Positions 27,903-35,972 of a DNA stretch of 64,000 bases are shown piece after piece. A program made the translations under genes and the position numbers. The stretch spans positions 62,001-126,000 of the forward strand of contig NZ_JACHHI010000001.1 of assembly GCF_014207605.1 (NCBI RefSeq), given 5' to 3'. The notes below the pieces were generated by a model. The model saw nothing but the letters and a program-made list of their open reading frames with translations, did no database searches and had not been told where the DNA came from. Each line of letters opens with the position of its first letter. Position 1 is the stretch's first letter. This DNA comes from Negativicoccus succinicivorans. Its GTDB lineage: Bacteria; Bacillota; Negativicutes; Veillonellales; Negativicoccaceae.

Positions 27903-29819
27903 ATGGCGCAAATACATATTCTCGATGCCGTTACCGTTAATCAAATTGCCGCCGGGGAAGTCGTTGAGCGACCGGCTTCGGTAGCCAAAGAATTGATTGA
28001 AAACGCCTTGGATGCGAATGCTACACATATTGAAATCGAAATTGCGGAGGGCGGAGCGCGCTACCTGCGTGTGACGGATGACGGCAACGGTATGACGGCG
28101 GAAGATGCAGCCCTTGCATTTGTACGTCACGCGACGAGTAAAATTCAAAAAGCGGCCGATATCTTCGCGATCAGTTCGATGGGATTTCGCGGTGAAGCCT
28201 TGGCAAGCATTGCGTCTGTTGCCAAGGTGACGTTGGTCACGCGTACGCAAGAAGCAGAAACTGGACAGGAAATTCGCATCGAAGGCGGCGAATTAATTTC
28301 TTCGCAGACAATCGGAGCGCCGGTAGGCACGACACTTGAAGTGCGAGATTTATTTTACAATACGCCCGCGCGGCAAAAGTTTTTGAAAACGGAACGTACG
28401 GAAAGCAGCCGAATTAATACATTGGTCGGTAAATTGGCATTAGCGCATCCGCAAATCGCGCTTCGTTTAATCAATAACGGTCGTACCGTAATTGATACGC
28501 CCGGCAACGGAGATATGCTGGATACATTTGCATCTTTATTCGGAACGGATCTTGCGAATGCCATGTTGCCGGTGGAGTATCAAACCGAGACCGACAGCGT
28601 GACCGGTTATATCGCTAAACCGGCTGTACTGAAGAGCAGTCGCCAATGGCAAACGTGGATTGTCAATGGTCGGATCGTGGAAAGCCCCGCTTTGAGTCGG
28701 GCACTCGACAATGCGTACCATTCATTGTTGCCGAAACGCGGCTACCCGCCGGCCGTGATTCGCGTAATGATTTCTCCCGCGGATGTCGACGTAAATATTC
28801 ATCCGCAAAAGCGGGAAGTTAAATTCAGCGATGAGCAGGCGGTATTTCGTGCGGTATATCATGCGGTTTTAAATGCGTTGACGAGTGTTGATGATGCGGC
28901 CACCGTGGCGACGGAAGTGACACAGGCACCGCTTGGTATGCAACGCCATACCGCTGCATTGCAAGGCGAATCCGCGCAGAAACAAAATGAATTTACGCTA
29001 GCGGATAAGAAAACGGATTTTGAGCTCCAGCAAGGGGTGTTGGAGTCGACGGTACGTCCGCCGAATGCCATTACGAAACCGAGCTCATCAAGCGCGCCAG
29101 CCGCTTCAACACAGACGGCAACGTCTTACGCACCGCCGCGTTGGAGCGTCGCGGAAGAAAATACGTTCAGCGAATACATGGCGAAGGTACAGCAAGAGGA
29201 TACTTCCGACGAAGAAGAACGCATTTTATTTACACCGCAGGAAGATGCAGAGGCTACACTTGTCCCATTGGGTCAGATCGCGAACTGTTTTATCGTTTGT
29301 CAAAAAGGCGAAGAGCTCTACATCATTGACCAGCATGCGGCGCATGAAAGAGTACGCTACGATCGTTTGGCACAGGCGACCGAAGGGATTCCGGCGCAAA
29401 CCTTACTGGTGCCGCAACTTTTGCAACTCGATGCCGAAGATGTTCAAGCATTGCTCACCCATGAGGAGCAGTTGCACGCACTGGGATTTCAATTTGAGCA
29501 GGCCGGACCGCAATTGCTGCGTTTAGTAGCGGCGCCTGCCGATGCCGTCGGCACCGAACAGGAACGCATGCTGAGCGAAATCAGTTTGGCGCTGCAGGCG
29601 GATACGCCGCCGACCGCCGAACAGTTACGCCATCGCGTATTGGCATATGCTTCCTGCCGCGGAGCGATCAAAGCGGGGCATGCATTGAATATTCGTCAGA
29701 TGCGGGAATTAATTCGCGATTTGCTCGCGACAAAACGTCCGTTTGTTTGCCCGCATGGCCGACCGGTTATGGTTCGATTTACCGCCGCCGATTTGGCAAA
29801 ACTGTTTCGGCGCTCCTGA
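27903..29819 (+). CDS. mutL: DNA mismatch repair protein MutL
   Basis: MutL links MutS to downstream repair steps. The 638-residue protein has the GHKL ATPase motifs at its N terminus: LIENALDANAT, DDGNGM and GFRGEALASI. A linker at about 335-430 is rich in Gln, Thr, Ser and Ala. The C-terminal dimerisation domain carries DQHAAHE from about residue 476, ACRGAIKAGH and CPHGRP. These are features of the endonuclease-type MutL of Gram-positive bacteria. The last acidic position of the metal motif is Asp rather than Glu. It overlaps the next gene at TGATG. Confidence 0.96.
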   Translation: MAQIHILDAVTVNQIAAGEVVERPASVAKELIENALDANATHIEIEIAEGGARYLRVTDDGNGMTAEDAALAFVRHATSKIQKAADIFAISSMGFRGEALASIASVAKVTLVTRTQEAETGQEIRIEGGELISSQTIGAPVGTTLEVRDLFYNTPARQKFLKTERTESSRINTLVGKLALAHPQIALRLINNGRTVIDTPGNGDMLDTFASLFGTDLANAMLPVEYQTETDSVTGYIAKPAVLKSSRQWQTWIVNGRIVESPALSRALDNAYHSLLPKRGYPPAVIRVMISPADVDVNIHPQKREVKFSDEQAVFRAVYHAVLNALTSVDDAATVATEVTQAPLGMQRHTAALQGESAQKQNEFTLADKKTDFELQQGVLESTVRPPNAITKPSSSSAPAASTQTATSYAPPRWSVAEENTFSEYMAKVQQEDTSDEEERILFTPQEDAEATLVPLGQIANCFIVCQKGEELYIIDQHAAHERVRYDRLAQATEGIPAQTLLVPQLLQLDAEDVQALLTHEEQLHALGFQFEQAGPQLLRLVAAPADAVGTEQERMLSEISLALQADTPPTAEQLRHRVLAYASCRGAIKAGHALNIRQMRELIRDLLATKRPFVCPHGRPVMVRFTAADLAKLFRRS

Positions 29820-30604
29820 TGATGATATGGGGGATTACGACCGGATATAAGCCGACTAACGAGCAACGCCTGCAGGCACAGGAGTTGGCGTCCGAGTGGC
29901 AACTTCCTTACGTGGAGCGCGGCCATGCATCATTGCGTCGCTTGGCGGAGCGGACACGGATTTCCCATTGGCTCGTGCAATTGCAGCGGGGATTAGTCGC
30001 AACGGATGGAAAGACACGGCTGGAGTTTCATTTGCAAATGGCAAAGTTACGTGCGCTGAATTGGGAACGTAAGCGCCAAGATCATTTTGCCGATCTTTTG
30101 CATGAAGTTTCTCCGGAACATTTTTTAGACGCCACATTCGGTCGAGGCAGCGACGCGATTATGGCCGCTTATACCGTGCCTGAGAACGTGGAAATCATTG
30201 CGCTTGAAAAGTCATTTCCGGTGTATGCAGTGGGCAGAGACGGTTTGCGCTCTATGAAAGTTCCCGAAGCACCGGCATTGACGGCAGCGTTGCGGCGGAT
30301 TCATTTACTCCATGTTGACGTGAACGACTATCTCAAGAAACAACCGGATAACCACTTTGATGTCATTTATTTTGACTTCATGTTTCATCATACGGTAAGC
30401 CAAACCAATAACTTGTCTGATTTGCGCATATTTGCCGCGCAAGCAGGGCTGGATGAAAAGCTCTGGGAAGATGCAAAGCGAGTTGCTAAAAAGCGTATTA
30501 TTGTTAAAAACAGACCATTCGCGAGCTGGTTTAAGACGCATCCGCCGACGTTTTTACGCGGCGGTACGTATAGTCGAGTGGTTTATGGAGTATGGAACTT
30601 ATGA
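29819..30604 (+). CDS. RsmJ/YpiP-like SAM-dependent methyltransferase
   Basis: The product is about 261 residues. It has an SAM-binding motif DATFGRGSDA and an acidic FDFMFHHT where RsmJ has a DPMFP motif. RsmJ methylates G1516 of 16S rRNA in E. coli, and a B. subtilis relative is YpiP. The N terminus (ITTGYKPTNEQRLQAQELA) is conserved in this branch. ATG 29819 overlaps the mutL stop, so I prefer it to an earlier start inside mutL. The substrate here is unproven. Confidence 0.78.
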   Translation: MMIWGITTGYKPTNEQRLQAQELASEWQLPYVERGHASLRRLAERTRISHWLVQLQRGLVATDGKTRLEFHLQMAKLRALNWERKRQDHFADLLHEVSPEHFLDATFGRGSDAIMAAYTVPENVEIIALEKSFPVYAVGRDGLRSMKVPEAPALTAALRRIHLLHVDVNDYLKKQPDNHFDVIYFDFMFHHTVSQTNNLSDLRIFAAQAGLDEKLWEDAKRVAKKRIIVKNRPFASWFKTHPPTFLRGGTYSRVVYGVWNL

Positions 30605-31530
30605 AACAACGCCTGGTAGTTATTATGGGGCCGACGGGGGCGGGTAAAACAGAAGTGTCATTGCATCTTGCCGAAATGTTCAATGGGGAAATTATTTCGG
30701 CGGATGCGTTTCAAGTGTACCGCGGCCTGGACATCGGTACAGCGAAAGCAAAACCCGCTGAACAGAAACGGGTTGTACATCATCTGCTGGACATTAAAGA
30801 GGTCACTGATAACTATACGGTGGCCGAATTTTGTGAGCGTGCCAGGATACTGATTACCGATATTGCCGCGCGGGGGAAAACCCCCTTTTTGGTCGGCGGT
30901 ACCGGTCTTTATGTACAAGCATTGCTTGAAGGTTATACATTCCCTGACATCGGACCGGTTCGGGAATGGACGCAGCGCTACAATGAAATGTATCGCACGC
31001 AGGGGGTGGAACGATTACGCGAGGAAATGCGGCAACGTTCTCCGGAATATTTTGCGACACGGACGGTAGGCGATCCGCAACGATTGATTCGCGCCCTTTC
31101 CGTACTTGCGGCGGGAGGCAGTTACGAAGCGACGAAGAAAAGCGATGAGCCATTGTATACCGGACCGGTATTCGCACTGGCGCCGCCGCGGGAAACATTG
31201 TATGAGCGTATTAATGCCCGTGTTGAAAAAATGTTTGCCGAAGGTTTGGAAAACGAGGCGCGTTGGCTTTGGCAAAAGCATGAAGGCAGTATAAGCCAAG
31301 CGGGGAAAGGGATAGGGTACCGTGAATGGCCGGCATACTTTGCGGGGGCGCAGACACGTGAAGAAACGCTTGCTTTGATACAGCTTCATACGCGCCGTTT
31401 TGCCAAACGCCAAATGACATGGTTGCGCCGAATGCCATACATAACGTACATAGATCCGTGCGCATACCCGAACGCGCAAGCGCTCGCTGATGCCATGCAA
31501 CAAATCATTAAAAACAACTGGGAGACGTGA
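30601..31530 (+). CDS. miaA: tRNA dimethylallyltransferase
   Basis: MiaA transfers a dimethylallyl group to A37 of tRNAs that read UNN codons. The 309-residue protein has the P-loop [11 protein letters not shown] near residues 9-19, [17 protein letters not shown] and [16 protein letters not shown] 30601 overlaps the previous stop by 4 bases, with GGAG about 10 bases upstream; ATG 30592 is too close to that site. MiaB, encoded upstream, modifies its product. Confidence 0.96.
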   Translation: MKQRLVVIMGPTGAGKTEVSLHLAEMFNGEIISADAFQVYRGLDIGTAKAKPAEQKRVVHHLLDIKEVTDNYTVAEFCERARILITDIAARGKTPFLVGGTGLYVQALLEGYTFPDIGPVREWTQRYNEMYRTQGVERLREEMRQRSPEYFATRTVGDPQRLIRALSVLAAGGSYEATKKSDEPLYTGPVFALAPPRETLYERINARVEKMFAEGLENEARWLWQKHEGSISQAGKGIGYREWPAYFAGAQTREETLALIQLHTRRFAKRQMTWLRRMPYITYIDPCAYPNAQALADAMQQIIKNNWET

Positions 31531-31531
31531 A

Positions 31532-31741
31532 ATGACAAATAAAATAAATTTACAGGATGCTTTTCTTGAGGCCTTAAAAAAGGCGAAGGCCGCAGTCAAT
31601 ATTTATCTTTTGAATGGGGTTAAACTGCAGGGAATTGTCAAGGATTATGATAATTTCACAGTATTACTTAAAAGTCAGGAAAAAGAGCAGCTGATTTACA
31701 AGCATGCCATTTCTACGATTCAAGAAGGGGAAAAAGAGTGA
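31532..31741 (+). CDS. hfq: RNA chaperone Hfq
   Basis: Hfq forms hexameric rings that bind small RNAs and mRNAs. The 69-residue protein has Sm1 ([13 protein letters not shown], from residue 24) and the Sm2 signature YKHAIST at residues 56-62. Q8 of the proximal RNA face is conserved (NLQDAF). The C-terminal tail is very short, as in other Firmicutes. The ATG at 31532 follows GGAGACGTG and lies one base after miaA. The miaA-hfq order is widely conserved. Confidence 0.96.
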   Translation: MTNKINLQDAFLEALKKAKAAVNIYLLNGVKLQGIVKDYDNFTVLLKSQEKEQLIYKHAISTIQEGEKE

Positions 31742-32988
31742 ACGATTCACAATCATCTGCCATTACGCTTAAGGAAATCGAAACACAGGCTTTACTCACA
31801 TGTCGGGAAGCGTTTGCGCGCTATGATGAAGTCGCGGTAAAAAATACCGAGAAAATCTTAACAGCATTTCGTGAATGCCAATTATCCGCATTCCATTTTC
31901 AAGGAACGACAGGTTATGGTTATGACGATGTCGGCAGGGAAACCTTGGAAAAGGTATTTGCGCATGTTTTTCGTGCGGAAAAAGCGCTGGTCCGTCCGCA
32001 CTTTGTTTCAGGAACGCATGCCTTAGCGACAGTCTTGTTGGCATTGCTTAACCATGGCGATGAAATGGTCTGTGCGATGGGAACCCCTTATGACACAATG
32101 CAAACGGTTATCGGGCTTACCGGTAATGCGCCGGGGAATCTGCGGGAGCGTGGCGTCGCATATCATGAAGTAGCTACGAAAGGCGGTCGGTGCGATCTTA
32201 CTGCGTTGGCGAATGCAGTGGGACCCAAAACACGTCTGGTATTGATCCAACGTTCGCGCGGTTATGCGGAACGAAAAGCGCTGACAATTACCGAAATAGC
32301 CGAAATCATTCGTGTCATCAAAACGAAAAATCCGCAGACGATTTGTTTCGTCGACAATTGCTACGGAGAGTTTACCGCCACGCAAGAACCGATCGAAGTC
32401 GGTGCTGATATCGCAGCCGGTTCGCTGATCAAAAATGCCGGTGGCGGGATCGCTCCGACAGGGAGTTATGTCGTCGGGCGCGCGGATCTGGTCGAAGCAA
32501 CGGCGCATCAATTGACGGCACCGGGTCTGGGGGATGAGATGGGTTCGTATACACCGGGGTATCGACTCTTTTTTGAAGGCCTTTTTATGGCACCGCATGT
32601 AGTCGGACAAGCGTTACGCGCCGCCGAATTTGCTGCCGCCGTGTTTCATCGTTTGGGCTTCAAAAGCGAACCGCAATTAGGCACGGAGCGCAGTGATCTG
32701 ATTCAAACGATCGAATTGGGCACGGAAAAAGCGTTATGCGGATTTTGCGAAGGATTGCAGGCATGGTCACCTGTCGACGGCTATGTGCGTCCGGTTCCGG
32801 GGGAGTTACCGGGGTATGCCGATCCGATTATCATGGCTTGCGGCGCATTCACGCAAGGGTCATCCATTGAACTTTCCGCCGACGGTCCGTTGCGTGCGCC
32901 GTATACGGTATATTTGCAAGGCGGTTTGGTATTTGAACACTCACGCTTGGCTATTATGGGTGCAGCCGCTAAAGTGCTTGAGCAATAG
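31738..32988 (+). CDS. PLP-dependent enzyme of the YnbB / methionine gamma-lyase family
   Basis: The 416-residue protein belongs to the fold-type I family once called aluminium-resistance protein (YnbB in B. subtilis). Conserved parts include [30 protein letters not shown] and [15 protein letters not shown]; the lysine in the last should hold the cofactor. The family is related to Cys/Met metabolism enzymes but its substrate is poorly known. GTG 31738 overlaps the hfq stop (GTGA), so it is probably translated with hfq. A terminator follows. Confidence 0.88.
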   Translation: MNDSQSSAITLKEIETQALLTCREAFARYDEVAVKNTEKILTAFRECQLSAFHFQGTTGYGYDDVGRETLEKVFAHVFRAEKALVRPHFVSGTHALATVLLALLNHGDEMVCAMGTPYDTMQTVIGLTGNAPGNLRERGVAYHEVATKGGRCDLTALANAVGPKTRLVLIQRSRGYAERKALTITEIAEIIRVIKTKNPQTICFVDNCYGEFTATQEPIEVGADIAAGSLIKNAGGGIAPTGSYVVGRADLVEATAHQLTAPGLGDEMGSYTPGYRLFFEGLFMAPHVVGQALRAAEFAAAVFHRLGFKSEPQLGTERSDLIQTIELGTEKALCGFCEGLQAWSPVDGYVRPVPGELPGYADPIIMACGAFTQGSSIELSADGPLRAPYTVYLQGGLVFEHSRLAIMGAAAKVLEQ

Positions 32989-32994
32989 AAATCA

Positions 32995-33020
32995 AAAATC
33001 CCATCGTACGATGGGATTTT
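32995..33020 (+). terminator. Intrinsic terminator after the hfq operon
   Basis: AAAATCCCATCG and CGATGGGATTTT form a perfect 26-base palindrome ending in T. Confidence 0.85.
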
Positions 33021-33028
33021 GCTTTTGC

Positions 33029-33058
33029 TTGACAATGATATCTTCTCTCGGGTAAAAT
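33029..33058 (+). promoter_or_regulatory. Promoter of tRNA-Val
   Basis: A perfect TTGACA at 33029-33034 and TAAAAT at 33053-33058 are separated by 18 bases and lie 14 bases upstream of the tRNA. Confidence 0.8.
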
Positions 33059-33072
33059 GAATAAAGTTACGC

Positions 33073-33149
<77 letters not shown>

Positions 33150-33155
33150 TTTTAA

Positions 33156-33178
33156 CACCGTCAGGGTGCTTTTTTTTT
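33156..33178 (+). terminator. Terminator after tRNA-Val
   Basis: CACC (33156-33159) pairs with GGTG (33165-33168), followed by C and nine T. Confidence 0.75.
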
Positions 33179-33223
33179 GCCGTTAAAATTTTTACAATGC
33201 GAAGTAGCGCGGAAAGGATCAAT

Positions 33224-34126
33224 ATGGCGAAGTGGGCAGTCGCAGTCGCTGCGCTTTTTTGGGCAATCAGCGGCGTAGTGGCGCAACAATTGTTTGCCTC
33301 CACGACGATTCAGGCACCGGCCTTAACAACGATTCGAATGGCATTTAGCGGGATTTTATTTTTGCTGATTTTTTTTGTAACGCGCTCCAAGCACGGAAAA
33401 CTCGCTTCACGCACTCGTAAATTTTATCTGCTGAAAATGCCGTTGTTCGGAGTGCTGGGTATTTTCGGTATGCAGTATACGTACTTTCAAGCGATTCAGC
33501 ACGGCAGCGCGGTAGTGGCAACCGTATTGCAAAATTCTGCACCGGTGTTGCTGCTTTTCTGGGCGATTTGGCGCACTAAGTCTTGGCCGAATTTAACCGA
33601 TGTGTTGGCGACCACAGGAGCAGTAATCGGTGTTGTACTGCTGGTGACGGGCGGGGACGTGACCAAACTTCTCGTTTCTCCGATAGCCATTTTCTGGGGG
33701 ATTTTATCCGCCTTTGCCGCCGCATTTTACATCCTTTTTCCGCTTTCGTTATTGCGGCGTTTTCCCGCGCCATATTTATTGGGGTTGGGAATGTTGTACG
33801 GAAGCATATTCAGTTATTGGATTACGCCGGTGACCGATTGGTCTATGTTCTTTCGCCCGCAAGTTTTACCCATGTTTTTATACATCGTGGTGGGCGGAAC
33901 ACTGATTCCGTTTTTTCTGTTTCTCTATGCGTTACGTACATTACCGCCGACTACAGTCAGTGTGCTTACCTGTCTGGAGCCCTTTGGCGCAGTCGTTTTT
34001 TCGGTACTCTTTTTGGGCATGTCATTCGGTTGGGGAGAAATCATCGGCATTATTTGCGTCATGAGTGCGGTGCTTTTACTTACTTTCAGTAAAGAGCCGC
34101 GAGAACCTACGCAAAGTCAGGACTGA
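33224..34126 (+). CDS. EamA/DMT-family transporter
   Basis: The 300-residue protein has about ten hydrophobic segments in two EamA repeats, typical of drug/metabolite exporters such as RhaT/YdcZ relatives. The first repeat starts WAVAVAALFWAISGVVA and the second starts near residue 150 with AIFWGILSAFAAAFYILF. ATG 33224 has GGAAAGGA upstream; an earlier ATG at 33197 does not. Its 3' end overlaps the convergent aminopeptidase gene by 20 bases. The substrate is unknown. Confidence 0.88.
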   Translation: MAKWAVAVAALFWAISGVVAQQLFASTTIQAPALTTIRMAFSGILFLLIFFVTRSKHGKLASRTRKFYLLKMPLFGVLGIFGMQYTYFQAIQHGSAVVATVLQNSAPVLLLFWAIWRTKSWPNLTDVLATTGAVIGVVLLVTGGDVTKLLVSPIAIFWGILSAFAAAFYILFPLSLLRRFPAPYLLGLGMLYGSIFSYWITPVTDWSMFFRPQVLPMFLYIVVGGTLIPFFLFLYALRTLPPTTVSVLTCLEPFGAVVFSVLFLGMSFGWGEIIGIICVMSAVLLLTFSKEPREPTQSQD

Positions 34127-35345
34127 AATTGCCGTCATGAAAGATTTCTACTTCACGACCGTCTTTGGTGCGTCCGACAATGGTAAGGTCAGAACTTCCG
34201 ATCATAAAATCCACATGAATCATCGAGCGGTTTAAGCCGGCGGCGGTCAATTCGTCGTCGGTTTTTGTTTTGCCGTCGGTGATGCAAGTAGGATACGCGG
34301 CGCCGAGCGCCAAATGGCAGGAGGCGTTTTCGTCAATTAACGTTTCATAGAACGAATAGGGAATTTGCGCAATGGGTGAATCTTTTGGTACGAGTGCGAC
34401 CTCGCCTAAAAAGCGTGCTCCTTCATCCGATGCAAGCAATTGTTCGATGGCCTCCTTACCTTTCGAAGCTTCTACTTGCACTACTTTACCGTCGACGAAA
34501 TCAAGCTCCAATCCTTCGACCGTTTGGTTGTAAACGACTAACGGGCGAGTGCTGGTGACGTGACCTGTCATGCGCCGAAAATCAGGGGCAGTAAAAATTT
34601 CTTCCGTGGGAATGTTAGCAGCGAACGGGACCGCGCGGCCGCTTTTTTCATTACCGCCTTGCCATATGTGCGTGTCCGGCAGGCCGATCACGAAATCCGT
34701 GCCGTTTTTGCTCATGTAGTGCAATGTGTCCAGTCGTAACGCATCTAATAATCGACGACGTCTGTGCAATGTATCCAAATGATTTTGCCACGCTGCCAAC
34801 GCATCTTCGTTTTGAATACGGGAAACATAAAAAATGGAGTCCCATAACTTTTCTAAAGCCGTTACCGGCGTTTCGTCCGGAAATAAAAGGGCTGCCCAGG
34901 TGGGGGTTGCAACGGCCGCTACTAGCCACTGCACTTGCGAGTTCATAATGGCTTGTGAGTAAAACTGAAATACTTTGTTTTTGGCCTGCTGAAACGCGTT
35001 AATTCGCGTCGTGGGTACCTCTTTGAAAAGTGGCGAATCACAACTTACCAAAGAGATGATAGCTCGATTTTCCGCCAAATATTCTTGTGCTTTGGTGATC
35101 TGCGAAGGACGGGTATACAGCAGCGAATCTTCCTGCGCGTATTGCAAACGCTGGGCGAAAACGGTACCGGATTGCCAATCAACCTGCACATCGCCGGCGC
35201 CATGGGCGTAAGCGGCATTCACCAAAACGGTGACAAATTCATGTGCTTCCACCGGTGCGTTAATAAGTAACAGTTGCTCGGGTTGCAAGTTCACGCCGTA
35301 TTGTAAAAGAACATCCGCATACGATTTCGCAAGTTTTTGATCCAT
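34107..35345 (-). CDS. M29-family aminopeptidase (AmpS/PepS type)
   Basis: The 412-residue protein matches the thermophilic aminopeptidase family, which uses two metal ions to release N-terminal residues. Conserved stretches include LLINAPVEAHEF at the N terminus, SFYETLIDENASCHLALGAAYP and MIHVDFMIGSSDL near the C terminus; these carry the Glu, His and Asp ligands. No signal peptide is seen, so it is cytosolic. AGGAGC precedes the ATG. It is a lone minus-strand gene. Confidence 0.9.
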   Translation of the reverse strand: MDQKLAKSYADVLLQYGVNLQPEQLLLINAPVEAHEFVTVLVNAAYAHGAGDVQVDWQSGTVFAQRLQYAQEDSLLYTRPSQITKAQEYLAENRAIISLVSCDSPLFKEVPTTRINAFQQAKNKVFQFYSQAIMNSQVQWLVAAVATPTWAALLFPDETPVTALEKLWDSIFYVSRIQNEDALAAWQNHLDTLHRRRRLLDALRLDTLHYMSKNGTDFVIGLPDTHIWQGGNEKSGRAVPFAANIPTEEIFTAPDFRRMTGHVTSTRPLVVYNQTVEGLELDFVDGKVVQVEASKGKEAIEQLLASDEGARFLGEVALVPKDSPIAQIPYSFYETLIDENASCHLALGAAYPTCITDGKTKTDDELTAAGLNRSMIHVDFMIGSSDLTIVGRTKDGREVEIFHDGNFSPDFA

Positions 35346-35420
35346 AATTCATTGCTCCTTTGTGTCACTGGGTATAAAATATATTCAGAACGTATAAAAC
35401 AAGAGAAAGAAGGATTATCG

Positions 35421-35972
35421 GTGCATTTTTCTCGGTCCGTCATTCACGCATTGTTGGCGAGTGCCTTAGCGCTTTCATTTTTAGGAATATTATACTATTT
35501 CTTAGCAGACAATTCCCAATCGGAGCCTATGCCGATGGCGGCCGCTTCAGTGGCGGCGCCCATCGAAGAAAATATGTTGGTTTACGTAGCAGGGGCAGTC
35601 GAACAGCCGGGCGTGTACCAATTGCCGATCGGAAGTCGAGTCAAAGATGCGGTGCAGGCGGCAGGAAATCTGCTACCGTACGCCGATGCGGAAGCAGTCA
35701 ATTTGGCGGCGAAATTACGTGACGGTGAGCAAATCAGCGTGCCGTTTAATTTTAATCCTCCGGAAGGGCAACTCGGCATCACGTATGTGAATATTAACAC
35801 GGCGAATTTGGCAGAGTTGACTGCACTTCCGGGAGTGGGTGAGGCCACGGCGCAAAAAATTTTAGACTATCGTCGGGAGCATGGTCTGTTTCGTCAATTG
35901 ACGGACTTGGAAGAAGTCAAAGGAATCGGTGAAGGAAAATTCAAAGAGCTGCGTCGTCATATCACCATTTGA
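35421..35972 (+). CDS. comEA: Competence protein ComEA
   Basis: ComEA binds incoming DNA at the cell surface during natural transformation. The 183-residue product has one membrane anchor (about 10-28), a short linker, an SLBB domain (about 50-115, with VYVAGAVEQPGVYQLP) and a double helix-hairpin-helix DNA-binding domain (from about 122, with INTANLAELTALPGVGEATAQ). I chose GTG 35421 behind AGAAGGA; an earlier frame start would place extra residues before the anchor. ComEC follows with a 4-base overlap. Confidence 0.92.
   Translation: MHFSRSVIHALLASALALSFLGILYYFLADNSQSEPMPMAAASVAAPIEENMLVYVAGAVEQPGVYQLPIGSRVKDAVQAAGNLLPYADAEAVNLAAKLRDGEQISVPFNFNPPEGQLGITYVNINTANLAELTALPGVGEATAQKILDYRREHGLFRQLTDLEEVKGIGEGKFKELRRHITI

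Noticed and set aside
35360-35400. Promoter for comEA near TATAAA at 35373 or 35393.
   Set aside because: No -35 element at a suitable distance; the region is simply AT-rich.
35337-35420. Earlier start for comEA at 35337.
   Set aside because: It would overlap the divergent aminopeptidase gene and put charged residues before the membrane anchor. GTG 35421 has a proper ribosome site.
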